Virus record (IMG/VR): IMGVR_UViG_3300026519_000052
Span: 1 to 30,035 of that record
Direction: 5' to 3' (one strand)
Length of the DNA stretch: 30,035 bases
DNA from: a virus
Below, piece after piece: positions 14,487-23,502 of the stretch; the first letter of the stretch is position 1; each line of letters opens with the position of its first letter. Under the pieces are notes generated by a model. The model ran no database searches. It was not told the origin of the DNA and saw only the letters and a program-made list of their open reading frames with translations. Both the position numbers and the translations under genes were made by a program.

Positions 14487-15854
14487 TCAAAGTTCTGCGC
14501 TAGCGAGTATCTTGTCTGAAGTCCCTCTATGGATATAAAAACGACCAGAGGTAAGACCAGAAAACAGGTCAACGCTTATGCGCCCATTATCTGCTGTATT
14601 CTCGTGCGTTGTACTGATGCTTGCAGATGATTGGGAGTGATCTGCTGTATATCCATCTGTCATATCGATTGCTCCTGTAGCTTCGTAGCTTGGGGCTGAT
14701 CTCATACCAGGATGGGAAACAGGCACTTGCATATTACTGCTCGTGTTCGCAACTCCTACAAATCCCACTATAGGGCGTAAATATCTGTGGATTAGAGTTT
14801 CTTCCAGCTGAAGAGGTCTATTCTCGAAGAACCGTGATTGCTGACCAATAGATAACTGAAGCTGTCCAAGATAAAAATTCTTCGTTGTCACAGCTCCACA
14901 ATCCAGCTCCACCTCTATTTCAATACCGTTCTTGCAGTCGGTCATATCTGGAATTGGGAACTCAAGAGAGAAATTAGTATTATTGGGAACTGATATCGTG
15001 ATCTGGTCAATCTGGGTTACTGTTGTGAAGTCGTTCGAGCTGTCCGCTTCCGATATGGTAATGATTGCGTCTATAGAAGAACCTTGGTCATGATAAACGC
15101 GGCATGAGAAGTTTGCAGGCTTATCGATAAATCTCGTGGCAATCAGGCTTTCAATTCTATGTCTAAAATGTATAGCCCCTGATCCGGTCAAAGTTGCGCC
15201 ATTGACGCGGCAGGCATACCCTGTAATATCTGCAAGAGAGAATGAAGCCGATACCTGCTCAACAGTCCCCGCGCTTACTGTGCCACCAGCCTTTACAGCA
15301 AGGAGATCAACCGCGCCATATGCATAGCTGGTTGTCAGTGATTTGCTTGCGCGTTGTGAGGATATGCATCCGCCATTTATAATTCCGTTTACTGTGCCAG
15401 CGATATACTTCTCATCGGCAAAACGGCGTGTGTTGTGTGTTTCTGCGGACAAAAGTATATCCGTACGATCTTGTCCGTTCTGTCCTGCCTTTTCGTATGA
15501 TAAAGCCTGAATAATTTCCTGATTTGGGTCTTTTGTTGCCCGATTTCCGTCCTGACTTTCCAATAGAGCGTTAAAAGTTTCCACGTCTCGCCGGACCTGC
15601 CCGATTGATGGTGGAGTTTGAAGCTCCGAAGCCTGCGCTAATACCTCAAGGTCACGATTGACCGAGGATGGAAGCGTATCAAAGTCATATGCTTGCTGTA
15701 CCTCAAGGTCACCAACTGGCGTTACCTCGCTGTCACCAGCCCTGCGATAAAACAGATTGAACCAATTTGCCCATACAGGGGACAGGAAGCCGTTAGAGCC
15801 AATAACTGGCTGTTGGATAGGAGGAGGAGGAACAACGCGCTGTGAGATAGACAT
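14487..15854 (-). CDS. virion fibre or tail-closure protein
   Basis: 455 aa. The N-terminus is proline-rich (RVVPPPPIQQPVI), followed by GFLSPVWANWFNLFYRRAG, an attachment sequence seen in short fibres and closure proteins of podoviruses. Residues about 60-140 are helical. From about 150 to the end it is beta-rich with a galactose-binding-like jelly roll (GAIHFRHRIESL, FSLEFPIPD, EIEVELDCGAV) and a terminal small domain ending FYIHRGTSDKILASAEL. It lies directly after the gp10-like gene, where P22 encodes its tail needle, so it may replace the needle or carry a fibre. Function is inferred. Confidence 0.6.
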   Translation of the reverse strand: MSISQRVVPPPPIQQPVIGSNGFLSPVWANWFNLFYRRAGDSEVTPVGDLEVQQAYDFDTLPSSVNRDLEVLAQASELQTPPSIGQVRRDVETFNALLESQDGNRATKDPNQEIIQALSYEKAGQNGQDRTDILLSAETHNTRRFADEKYIAGTVNGIINGGCISSQRASKSLTTSYAYGAVDLLAVKAGGTVSAGTVEQVSASFSLADITGYACRVNGATLTGSGAIHFRHRIESLIATRFIDKPANFSCRVYHDQGSSIDAIITISEADSSNDFTTVTQIDQITISVPNNTNFSLEFPIPDMTDCKNGIEIEVELDCGAVTTKNFYLGQLQLSIGQQSRFFENRPLQLEETLIHRYLRPIVGFVGVANTSSNMQVPVSHPGMRSAPSYEATGAIDMTDGYTADHSQSSASISTTHENTADNGRISVDLFSGLTSGRFYIHRGTSDKILASAEL

Positions 15855-15857
15855 TTT

Positions 15858-17294
15858 CTATGAACTCCCCTTTTTAGCCTGAACACTTCCAGCCATTAGG
15901 AATACTTTACATCGAGCGGACGTAACGACCTTGAATACACGATCACGAGAACGTCCAAGCCTATTCCAAAATACGCGCCATTTACGGCGACCAATCTTAC
16001 CAGCTTCTCGCCAATGCTCATTACCGAACTCGCTCCCGCCATCATCTGACCAAGAAAGCATTACATTTGGAGTAACGTCTTCGTCCGCACCATCATTTAG
16101 ACCGACACCTGTTTTCATGATAAGCGTCATTCGATCGTAAAATATCCAGTCTTCATCGCTATCGGAAAGGTGAGGGCAAGTGCGCTCTCTGCGTGTTGGA
16201 TTCCCATCGTCATCAAAGAACTGAAGACTTTGCTCATAAATCTTGCCATTATCGTAATCACCAACAAGATGCTTTCCGAATGCAAACACATGGACGTTTC
16301 CTCTGTGGCGGGTATATTGCCCAACTTGCATGTCGAAGTAAGCTCTTTCGTGCCACTGATTAAGGTTAATATCGTAAACCCACGTTGTGTTTGCGGATTC
16401 AAAGTTCAGCACATAAAAATAATGTCCATTCTCTTGATAAGTGAAAGCCCAGGCATCCGAAAGATCAAGATAACTCTGAAGAGCACTCTCAACGGCGTGT
16501 GTTGATATGCGCTGCGGTTGGTAGCCAGTAGCCATCCATATAACACCGAAACCTTCCTCATCGTTACCAACCCAAAATATTGTATTTGCTGTCTTGGCAA
16601 TCGTTCCCTTTGAAACGCATCCATATTCAATAAACGCGCCCTGTATGCGCTCGAAGGGAAAGTCTGCATTTCCTGAATTAAACACAACCTCGATAGATTT
16701 TTCTCCGAAGAGCCATATTTCTTTACGCAGAGCAATAACGCCGATCAGGTCGTCAGGAGAACCCTCGGCACTGGCAAACTCAAGAGGATCAATAGTCGCT
16801 CCTGAATAAAGGCTTGTAATGTAATATTTTCCTGTATCAGGCTCATTGAATACAAAATATCCATCAACGAACGTCACCATATCAGCACCAGCCCAGCCAG
16901 CACTTACGATCTGATCGAAGCTATTTGTAGCAAGTGTTAATATCCATCCATCAGGGCCATCAACGCATATAAGCTCTTGACCGTTATCAGCCATAGAGAC
17001 CATGCCTGCAGTCGTGTTTATTGTTCCTCTGCTGGTGAATGTCTTGTCAGCGTAAAGCTCAAACAGGGTGTTCCCTGCCATAAAGAACACGCGACCTTTT
17101 ACTTTATGTCCGCCCCGTATCTTGTTTACTGCCAAGTCGCAGAACTGAAGAAGACCAGGCGTACCTTCTAAGGCGCCGAGGTCTTTTGATGTTTCGCTTT
17201 CAGAGCGTACGAGCTGGAGATTTATAGAACGCTGCGCGTCAAATTCGACCTCTGGGTAAACGTAAGAGGGGCCGATAAATGTAAATCGTGCCAT
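15858..17294 (-). CDS. packaged-DNA stabilisation protein, P22 gp10-like
   Basis: 478 aa, close to P22 gp10 in length. It starts with FIGPSYVYPEVEFDAQRSIN and GTPGLLQF, then a series of beta-propeller-like repeats, including HKVKGRVFFMAGNTLFELY, MADNGQELICVDGPDGW and DLIGVIALRKEIWLFGEKS. These fit the phage stabilisation family, which forms a hexameric ring below the portal and gp4 and keeps packaged DNA from leaking. It follows the gp4-like gene with 1 bp between them, the same order as in P22. I am confident of the family. Confidence 0.85.
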   Translation of the reverse strand: MARFTFIGPSYVYPEVEFDAQRSINLQLVRSESETSKDLGALEGTPGLLQFCDLAVNKIRGGHKVKGRVFFMAGNTLFELYADKTFTSRGTINTTAGMVSMADNGQELICVDGPDGWILTLATNSFDQIVSAGWAGADMVTFVDGYFVFNEPDTGKYYITSLYSGATIDPLEFASAEGSPDDLIGVIALRKEIWLFGEKSIEVVFNSGNADFPFERIQGAFIEYGCVSKGTIAKTANTIFWVGNDEEGFGVIWMATGYQPQRISTHAVESALQSYLDLSDAWAFTYQENGHYFYVLNFESANTTWVYDINLNQWHERAYFDMQVGQYTRHRGNVHVFAFGKHLVGDYDNGKIYEQSLQFFDDDGNPTRRERTCPHLSDSDEDWIFYDRMTLIMKTGVGLNDGADEDVTPNVMLSWSDDGGSEFGNEHWREAGKIGRRKWRVFWNRLGRSRDRVFKVVTSARCKVFLMAGSVQAKKGSS

Positions 17295-17295
17295 A

Positions 17296-18009
17296 TCATT
17301 CTCCTGTCAGCCAATTATACGCCTGACCACCATTGCCGAGATACTCATTAGGTGTTTGGAGCTGGTTAATCGTAACATTTGCTCGTTTAATATCTGCTTT
17401 AGACGTTACCGCCAGACTGATAAGATCGTTAGTGGCTTTCTTGCCGTATTCTGGCCCCAACTCAATAGAAAGATTGTACTTGAAAGCGCGTTTATAAGCA
17501 GGAGGCACGATTACAGTATCCGAGAGAGACGTAAATCCTGCAAGTTGTCTCATCGTATATAAAACCGCGCTATATGATCCATCGGTTGGCACAGGCCAAA
17601 AACGCAAATTCCGCAATGGGAATGCGGCATCATCGTATATCAATTGTGGAAGGACGGAGCTTGTCGCCTTGGTTACTATTTGGCTGTATTCCTGATAATT
17701 CTCTGTGTATCGGCAGGAGAAGTCGCTGTTATTGCTATCACGAGTTTGTGCCTTCTCGATACGAACGGGGCGGGAAGTGTTGAAATCACCACCCGCGCCC
17801 ATTGTGTAAGTAGACTTGCCAGGAGTAAGAGCAAATATCTCAATATCAACTCCATATACGGCTAATCTTTCAGTGTTCCAAGCTTCAATCATCTCGTTGA
17901 GACGTGTCATTGCACCTTGGAGTTCTGCAGCAGTTGGTGTCTCTTCGATGGCGACTGCGCCTATTTTCTGGAGAGCATCCGTACAGATGTCATGAACGCT
18001 GGTTACCAT
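17296..18009 (-). CDS. tail accessory factor, P22 gp4-like head-completion protein
   Basis: 237 aa, against about 166 in P22. The N-terminal helical part DICTDALQKIGAVAIEETPT followed by AMTRLNEMIEAWNTERLAVYG is the diagnostic gp4/P22_Tail-4 pattern. A beta region (YTMGAGGDFNTSRPVRIEKA) and a C-terminal helix (KADIKRANVTINQLQTPNEY) come next. It binds the portal and makes the platform for the gp10 ring. In P22 the protein also has a peptidoglycan-cutting activity; whether this one does cannot be seen. Order portal to coat to gp4 to gp10 is conserved here. Confidence 0.85.
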   Translation of the reverse strand: MVTSVHDICTDALQKIGAVAIEETPTAAELQGAMTRLNEMIEAWNTERLAVYGVDIEIFALTPGKSTYTMGAGGDFNTSRPVRIEKAQTRDSNNSDFSCRYTENYQEYSQIVTKATSSVLPQLIYDDAAFPLRNLRFWPVPTDGSYSAVLYTMRQLAGFTSLSDTVIVPPAYKRAFKYNLSIELGPEYGKKATNDLISLAVTSKADIKRANVTINQLQTPNEYLGNGGQAYNWLTGE

Positions 18010-18021
18010 CGAAGCACCTCA

Positions 18022-18432
18022 TTATTTCTTTGCAGTTTTTGACTTCTCATCGTTTGATTTGAAGCCTTTTTTTGTAGCTGGGTTGGTGTTTTTGGCAGTG
18101 CCTTCTTTGGCATCTTCATTGACGGACAAATCCAGCTCCTGCCTTAGATCATCGATAGTGCTTTCAAGCGTATCAATGTGGTCTTCAGCTTTTTCAAGTT
18201 GCTCTTGAAGATCAACAACCTGAAGCTCGGTGTCTTTGAGAGTGGCAGTAACCTTTTCAAGAGTTTTTGCAAGCTCACCAGCAGCACCTGCAGGCGGGGC
18301 AGACTTCTTAAGGCCTTTTGCTTCACGAGGGCTATCAGCCCAACCTTTACCCAGAGCGTCTTCATCATCTTTTGTTGCACAGAGACAAGGCTCATCGGAT
18401 TTATGATATTTCCACTTTGGATATTCAGACAT
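18022..18432 (-). CDS. small head-associated protein with acidic coiled coil
   Basis: 136 aa. The N-terminal 40 residues (YPKWKYHKSDEPCLCATKDD, LGKGWADSP) form a short module often found in phage head-region proteins. Residues about 55-105 form an acidic coiled coil (LQVVDLQEQLEKAEDHIDTL), and the tail is Lys-rich (KKGFKSNDEKSKTAKK). It lies between the possible decoration protein and gp4. Probably a minor head component or assembly factor; the evidence is compositional and positional. Confidence 0.55.
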   Translation of the reverse strand: MSEYPKWKYHKSDEPCLCATKDDEDALGKGWADSPREAKGLKKSAPPAGAAGELAKTLEKVTATLKDTELQVVDLQEQLEKAEDHIDTLESTIDDLRQELDLSVNEDAKEGTAKNTNPATKKGFKSNDEKSKTAKK

Positions 18433-18469
18433 TGTGTTTTCCTTTCATTGAGTTGTTTTAAACGATAAC

Positions 18470-18489
18470 GAAGGGGGCGAACCCCCTCC
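18470..18489 (-). terminator. stable UUCG-loop hairpin between head genes
   Basis: The leftward transcript reads GGAGGGGG-TTCG-CCCCCTTC, an 8-bp stem (one G-U pair) with a UUCG tetraloop. It is followed only by a weak T-rich stretch, so it may be a partial terminator, a 3'-end protection element or a processing site. Position after the coat and possible decoration genes would help keep tail-gene expression lower. Confidence 0.45.
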
Positions 18490-18501
18490 GCATCAATTCA
18501 T

Positions 18502-18990
18502 TTAGCTGACAGTTGCAGAGAACGGAGTTGCTTCTATCCCTGTAGCAGAACCACGGACATTTACAGCCCATGTATTTGCAGCAACGTCAATTAGCTCGAT
18601 AAAGTCACCTTTTATACCTCCAGTTGTAGAGCCGTTCAAAGTGATAGTGTCGCTGGTCGCCGCAGTTTCAAACGCAACCACGGTATTTGCCGCATCTTGC
18701 GCATTCACTGCCTGGCCAACCAACACATCATCGCCGTTCGCCACTTTGATAGTCGTGTCAGATGTGACTGTCGTACCAAGATACAAACGGAAGTGAGCAC
18801 CATTACCAGTTGCAGCTGGGAGCGTTACCGCTTGCCCAGCCGCTAAGTTCAAAGTGGTCACAACTCCTTGATGCTTAGTTCCTAGCGTCAAAGTAGTGTC
18901 AGTTACATTTACCGGAGGACGAGGGTTGATCCCGTCAGGGAATGCTCCATCAGGACTTCCGGTGATTGGTGTAGTTGTAGAATTAACCAT
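18502..18990 (-). CDS. beta-rich protein next to coat, possible head decoration protein
   Basis: 162 aa, very rich in Thr, Ala, Val and Gly with no Cys. N-terminal region has GSPDGAFPDGINPRPPVNV; the rest alternates strands (LTLGTKHQGVVTTLNLAAG, AHFRLYLGTTVTSDTTIKVA). It is encoded immediately after the coat gene, and its strong site (aggag) and place suggest a highly expressed virion protein such as a capsid decoration protein. No known decoration motif is recognised, so the call is tentative. Confidence 0.5.
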   Translation of the reverse strand: MVNSTTTPITGSPDGAFPDGINPRPPVNVTDTTLTLGTKHQGVVTTLNLAAGQAVTLPAATGNGAHFRLYLGTTVTSDTTIKVANGDDVLVGQAVNAQDAANTVVAFETAATSDTITLNGSTTGGIKGDFIELIDVAANTWAVNVRGSATGIEATPFSATVS

Positions 18991-19023
18991 TTTCAGGTCT
19001 CCTTTTCATGTTTGAGTTTGAGA

Positions 19024-20241
19024 TTAGCCAGAAATCCGAGCAGCAAGTTCAGGTCTTAGGGTTTTCCATCCGCCCAGAACATCGATACGCATCGGAGCGC
19101 GGTCGTTCGTGATGTCGTATGCTTTTACGACACGCATGGACATACCAAGACGCTTAGATGTGACACGCTTAGCCATCCAAACACCAGATGGAAGCTCCAA
19201 GTCCGCACAAGCGAAGGTGAAGGCATCTTTGTGGAATGCTAAGTTCTGTGGAGTTGCGGTGTTGGAAGCTCCGAATACTGATACAACCGCATTATCTGCG
19301 ATCCCGCCAGTAACGGTTTGGTTCTGACCGCTCGTAACAAGAGCAGGAGAAACGCTAACAGTCATATCGCCACTGCCGTTTGCTGTCGCATTGGCTGTAA
19401 CAACGAACTGACGAAGCTCACCAGTAGATTGACGGTTTTGAGGGTTAACAGCATATACACCGGCGAAAGTTATAATATCGCCTGCTTTAAGCTGATCTGC
19501 CGAAGTCCATCCATCTAACGCAATTGAAGAACCTGAAGAAACAGCGCCATTCGCAAGAACAGCACCTCCTGCTACGTTTGCAGCATAAGTTCCAATTGTG
19601 TGTGACACAACGTTTTGATCCATTTCAAACTTGAACCCAAGAGCGCGTCCCATACGACCAGAATGATACTGATCTGAAATAGTCTTAGCTGGGTTTTGCA
19701 AGGTCAGGTTTGCATTGGAGATCGTAGCTTGAGCCAGAGGATTGATAACGCAGCAACGTTGATCGTCCACAGGTGCGGCTTCGTTGTCCATTTTAACACC
19801 AGCCATTAGATAGGTCAGGTTGGTATTTGGCGTTGTGCCTGGAGTTCCCACATGATTGTAAATGTCCTTGTAAAGCTCCATTCCGTCACGGTCGATCATA
19901 TTGGCGACTGTAGCGATCTGTGGCTTAAGAACACGGTCACTGAAGCTATCAATATCAAGCGTCAGTTCTTTAGTGGTGAAGGATACGTCACAACCATATT
20001 GAGTATCGAGTGTGACAGGTACTGAAGTCTCGTTGAAGCCTTCGACATTGATTGTCGGGCCACGGCGACCTTCGAAGCGAGCAGGTTTACGAACGTTGAC
20101 CGTTTGACCGATCTTAGCTCCATCTCTGGCAAACTGGTCATCGTATTCACGAGTAACGTGTTTGGTAAACATGAGTTGGTTTTCAAGAACAGCCAGTGCT
20201 TCGTTTGTAATTTGGCTGATCGTTAGAAGCGTGTTGGACAT
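19024..20241 (-). CDS. major coat protein, P22 gp5 family
   Basis: 405 aa, slightly shorter than P22 coat (430). The N-terminal helix (NTLLTISQITNEALAVLENQ), GQTVNVRKPARFEGRRGP, and VPVTLDTQYGCDVSFTTKEL are typical of this branch of HK97-fold coat proteins. Residues about 220-320 contain the inserted beta domain (LKAGDIITFAGVYAVNPQNR, ELRQFVVTANATANGSG). The C-terminus (SMRVVKAYDITNDRAPMRID, VLGGWKTLRPELA) is conserved. It assembles on the scaffold encoded immediately upstream. The start is 26 bp after the scaffold stop with a clear ribosome-binding site (aaggagg). Confidence 0.9.
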   Translation of the reverse strand: MSNTLLTISQITNEALAVLENQLMFTKHVTREYDDQFARDGAKIGQTVNVRKPARFEGRRGPTINVEGFNETSVPVTLDTQYGCDVSFTTKELTLDIDSFSDRVLKPQIATVANMIDRDGMELYKDIYNHVGTPGTTPNTNLTYLMAGVKMDNEAAPVDDQRCCVINPLAQATISNANLTLQNPAKTISDQYHSGRMGRALGFKFEMDQNVVSHTIGTYAANVAGGAVLANGAVSSGSSIALDGWTSADQLKAGDIITFAGVYAVNPQNRQSTGELRQFVVTANATANGSGDMTVSVSPALVTSGQNQTVTGGIADNAVVSVFGASNTATPQNLAFHKDAFTFACADLELPSGVWMAKRVTSKRLGMSMRVVKAYDITNDRAPMRIDVLGGWKTLRPELAARISG

Positions 20242-20267
20242 GATGTCCTCCTTTTAGAGTTACGGGT

Positions 20268-21221
20268 TTAAAAACTCCGCCGTCTCTGTGATCGCTCCTT
20301 CAAATATTCTTCATAGTTTTGATCGTCTGGTGACTTTTTCGACTTCGAAGAACCTTTAACAGGAGTTATCGGCGGCGGTGACTTCGATGTTTTCTTAGCA
20401 GTACTGGCTTCTTTCTTGCCTTCACCTTTCGGAACTTCAAGACGTGCTTCGATTTTGGCGACCTCTTTATTTATTTGCAAAATAGTCATGCTAGCCATCT
20501 TTTTACCGATCTTGGGGTTTTTGGCGATGTAATATGCAACATCTGGCCCCATTTCGCTATCAAGAAGAGCCTGCTGCATGCCAATTGTAAGCGGGCCGTC
20601 ATAATCTTCAATAACCTCGTCAAAGTCTTCGTGTCTCGTCTTCGCATCAGCAATGCCTTCCTCGTACTTCTGAACTTTAGTAGTTTGCGCGTCCTTGAAC
20701 TCCGTTTTCTTTGCTTCGGTCTGACGTGTCTCCTCGGCTTTTTTAAACTTCTCATCGACTTTCCAGTCTGTGAGAGCTTCCGAGTACTCGTCATACGTTT
20801 CAAAATCCTTGGGTGTTGGCTTCTTTGCAGGCGCGTCTTCAGCTTTCTTTTGATCTTTGCTCTCCTCCTCTGAAGAACGATCTTTTGTACCCAGAGCTTT
20901 TTTTCTCCAGTACTCTTTTTCGTCTTCAAGGCGAGCTATCTTTTTTTGAAAGCCACCGCGTTTGCGTTTTTTCTGCCGACCACTGTCTTCATCGTCCGAC
21001 TGATCTTCATCATCACCCTTATCATCGTCTTCGTCCGCACCATCATCGTTGTTGTCACTGTCTTCGCTTTCTTGAGCGTTTTTGGCGGCAACAGCTTCTT
21101 GAGCCAGCCTTACCTTTTCGCTTTCGTCTTCGTTTTCAGTAACCACATAGTCACGTTCGTTTTTCGTAGCATCATCAGAGATTTGCTCTCCAGAGCCTTG
21201 TAGGTTTTGATCGTCAGCCAT
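20268..21221 (-). CDS. capsid scaffold protein (P22 gp8 role)
   Basis: 317 aa, close to P22 gp8 in length, almost all helical and highly charged. Residues about 45-85 are strongly acidic (NNDDGADEDDDKGDDEDQSD) and followed by a basic KKRKRGG. The C-terminal end is basic and Ser-rich (KKTSKSPP, KGSSKSKKSPDD, EYLKERSQRRRSF), as expected for a coat-binding tail. No enzyme motif. Placement between portal and coat makes scaffold the natural call. A candidate promoter with a palindrome lies just upstream. Confidence 0.75.
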   Translation of the reverse strand: MADDQNLQGSGEQISDDATKNERDYVVTENEDESEKVRLAQEAVAAKNAQESEDSDNNDDGADEDDDKGDDEDQSDDEDSGRQKKRKRGGFQKKIARLEDEKEYWRKKALGTKDRSSEEESKDQKKAEDAPAKKPTPKDFETYDEYSEALTDWKVDEKFKKAEETRQTEAKKTEFKDAQTTKVQKYEEGIADAKTRHEDFDEVIEDYDGPLTIGMQQALLDSEMGPDVAYYIAKNPKIGKKMASMTILQINKEVAKIEARLEVPKGEGKKEASTAKKTSKSPPPITPVKGSSKSKKSPDDQNYEEYLKERSQRRRSF

Positions 21222-21271
21222 AAAGTTTTCCTTCTGTTGGGTTCCAGTCCCGAAATAGGACGCCAGTTCCA

Positions 21272-21307
21272 GTTACAAAATTGTAACAGATTTTACACCA
21301 ATGTCAA
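21272..21307 (-). promoter_or_regulatory. candidate promoter for scaffold/coat with overlapping palindrome
   Basis: On the minus strand: TTGACA (21302-21307), a 16-nt spacer and TACAAT (21280-21285). The dyad GTTACAA-aa-TTGTAAC (21272-21287, 7-bp arms) sits over the -10 box, as an operator would. The promoter is about 60 nt before the scaffold start, in the 108-bp gap after the portal gene. It could boost scaffold and coat expression. Confidence 0.5.
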
Positions 21308-21329
21308 AAGGCACTTTTTGATATGTTTT

Positions 21330-23363
21330 CTATTGCGATATATCTTGCTCTTGTTGAGTAGATAAAGGCTCGTTATTTCCGAGCTGATTTAGACGCGCAG
21401 ATATGTCATTGAGTTGCTTTTGTAGGATGGCGTTATTGGCCGCCCCCGATTGCTTCATTTGCTCAAGAACCAGCCTATTTTGAAGCTCTGAATTCTTCAT
21501 ACGCTCTTTGCTTTCAAGTTCAGCTTGCTTGTTATCGATTGTACCTTGCGTCTTCTCTAGGGCTTCGGTTAGATGCCCGATCATTTCATCCTGTTTAGCC
21601 ATACGATCCTGAATTTTCTTAGGCGTTTCTGGCTCTTCTTCTTCACCCTTAAGAACACCTTCAGGTAACAATTTCTTGAGACGCTCGGCTATATCGGACG
21701 CGCCAGGCCAATCCATATTTTTAACCATGAGATCACCTGCAATATCCATGAGTTTAGGATAAGACTGCGTGATTTCTACCATGCTGGCAGCAGCTTCCTG
21801 ACGGCGAGTATTGTAAGATGGCCCAGTAGAGACAACGATATCATACTTTCCTGTGGTCATGTCATATATGCGGCGTTCGCCCTTTTCGCTTTCAAAATAT
21901 GCGTTGATTTTTACGAGTTCGCTTTCACCATCTTCGTGAAGAATACGGATTACACGCTCCGCATCATAAATTTTGGGGATAAGATCAACCAATATCACAC
22001 CGAGATACCGTATAGCGCGGGAAAGGTTGTCGATATAATGGAAATTGGCAACATCGCCCTCGGCTTGTCTGGCGAGAATGGCTCTGCCCGACTGCTCATT
22101 TCCTTTTGCTCCAAGTGAAGCATCATATATTCCAGTTGTCCCCTTCAAATCTTCGGATGCCTGGCGAATACCCAGAGCGAGGGCTTGGACTGGTGGCTCT
22201 GCGCTATTTCTCTGTGGCGAAGGTGCTATTTGTCCTCCAATAGTAACTGGTTTGTACACAAGTCGGGAGTATGCCTTGGTGTTCGCGTTATCCCAGAACC
22301 GCTCATAACCTTCGTCCTGTCCTTCAGCCATGATAAACGGTGCTTTGGGAGCGAGTGCGAGTGCTTCTGTAAAGGCTGTGGAATTGTAGTTATACAGGCG
22401 TTGAGCGTCCATGCTGTCCGAGACCATTCCCCGAATAACGCGCTTCCCGTCTATGTCGTAATCCTCACCAAGAACAGGAATAACAGGGATAAAGTTACCA
22501 GCCCAATCTTGCTTATCAAGCTCCTCGAGAGCTGTAATTTTACTCCAAACAACCTTTTTGACGGTTGTATCGCGCTCATTAACGATATTGAACTCTATGC
22601 CTGCTTCTTCGAGCTGTTTTTTATCGTCTTCATCGATCACGCGCTTATCATCTAGCAGGAATATTTTCTTGTGGGTTTCTTCTATTCGGAAGTATTCAGC
22701 AATTCGGATAAAGTCCTCATTCATCCAATCGGGCTGTGTATTGCCAACGCTTGCCATCTGATAGTCAGCTGTTTTATTCCCATCGTAATCATTTATAAAA
22801 TCATCTTTCGGAATATCAGAAACTATAAAGCACCATTTAGCATCGGAGTAATCATGCTCAATGCATGATGGGTCAAAGTAAACAGTAAACGGATTTTTAA
22901 TCCTCTTGATCTTGATCTCCTGGTCAAAACTATCATCGTAACAATACTCGGTTAGAACTCGGAAGTAACCAAGACCGATAGAAGCCTGCATATCGCAAGC
23001 CGTGTCATACGCAACGTCCGCCTGCGAGGATGACTGTATTTGACGGCACATACCGTTGATGATCTCTGCGGTTTCTTGTGTTGCATCGGCGGTCGGCAGG
23101 ACTTTGATTGACGGTCTATTCTGCCTTGCATCGTTCGTTACTTGGCGGATGAACTTCGGGAGCTGGTTAATGGTGATACAAGGGCGGTGCTGCAGGGCGC
23201 GTTCTTGCTTGATGTTATCGGGCCACTGATCGCCTGCGCGGAACTTAAGCTCTTCCAAGGCGCGTTTTCGGGTGTCGCTTTCTGCTTCCTCTGCAAGTTT
23301 AAAACGTTTTAAAGCCGTTTTTATTGTCTTGTTGTCCGTAAGTGAAATAGCTTCTTCTAGCAT
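21330..23363 (-). CDS. portal protein, P22 gp1-like
   Basis: 677 aa, close to P22 portal (725). Landmarks are the N-terminal helical part with RHRPCITINQLPKFIRQVTN followed by RQNRPSIKVLP, the wing region with a VYFDPSC-type turn (NPFTVYFDPSCIEHDYSDAK), and GVILVDLIPKIYDAERVIRI. A long Gln- and Glu-rich helical barrel follows (about 590-650, LTEALEKTQGTIDNKQAELE) and the tail ends QQEQDISQ. Portal rings form the DNA entry vertex and bind terminase and gp4. The ribosome-binding site is ctggagat. Family recognition is strong. Confidence 0.9.
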   Translation of the reverse strand: MLEEAISLTDNKTIKTALKRFKLAEEAESDTRKRALEELKFRAGDQWPDNIKQERALQHRPCITINQLPKFIRQVTNDARQNRPSIKVLPTADATQETAEIINGMCRQIQSSSQADVAYDTACDMQASIGLGYFRVLTEYCYDDSFDQEIKIKRIKNPFTVYFDPSCIEHDYSDAKWCFIVSDIPKDDFINDYDGNKTADYQMASVGNTQPDWMNEDFIRIAEYFRIEETHKKIFLLDDKRVIDEDDKKQLEEAGIEFNIVNERDTTVKKVVWSKITALEELDKQDWAGNFIPVIPVLGEDYDIDGKRVIRGMVSDSMDAQRLYNYNSTAFTEALALAPKAPFIMAEGQDEGYERFWDNANTKAYSRLVYKPVTIGGQIAPSPQRNSAEPPVQALALGIRQASEDLKGTTGIYDASLGAKGNEQSGRAILARQAEGDVANFHYIDNLSRAIRYLGVILVDLIPKIYDAERVIRILHEDGESELVKINAYFESEKGERRIYDMTTGKYDIVVSTGPSYNTRRQEAAASMVEITQSYPKLMDIAGDLMVKNMDWPGASDIAERLKKLLPEGVLKGEEEEPETPKKIQDRMAKQDEMIGHLTEALEKTQGTIDNKQAELESKERMKNSELQNRLVLEQMKQSGAANNAILQKQLNDISARLNQLGNNEPLSTQQEQDISQ

Positions 23364-23460
23364 TTTGTATCTCCAGTAGGTTCTCTTTTTCTAAAGTGGA
23401 TTTGTTCACATCTTCGTAAATTTTACCACCTTGAATGACTTTTAAAATAGTTTTAGGCAT
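23299..23460 (-). CDS. possible 53-aa gene between large terminase and portal
   Basis: The 139-bp gap between large terminase and portal contains an ATG frame starting MPKTILKVIQGGKIYEDVNK that runs 62 bp into the portal gene in another frame. The site before the ATG is weak (aaagaa). The N-terminal part reads like a small soluble protein; the overlapping C-terminal part is unremarkable. It may be real but weakly supported. No function known. Confidence 0.3.
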   Translation of the reverse strand: MPKTILKVIQGGKIYEDVNKSTLEKENLLEIQNARRSYFTYGQQDNKNGFKTF

Positions 23461-23502
23461 CGCAATTCTTTACACAATATATGAATTTTAACATTTAGAC
23501 AA

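Noticed and set aside
22185-22655. 156-aa plus-strand frame opposite the portal gene
   Set aside because: Antisense shadow of a conserved portal gene; Cys- and Val-rich composition typical of such shadows.
23440-23500. Promoter in the gap between large terminase and portal
   Set aside because: Best boxes are only 4 of 6 each in an AT-rich stretch; not distinguishable from background.
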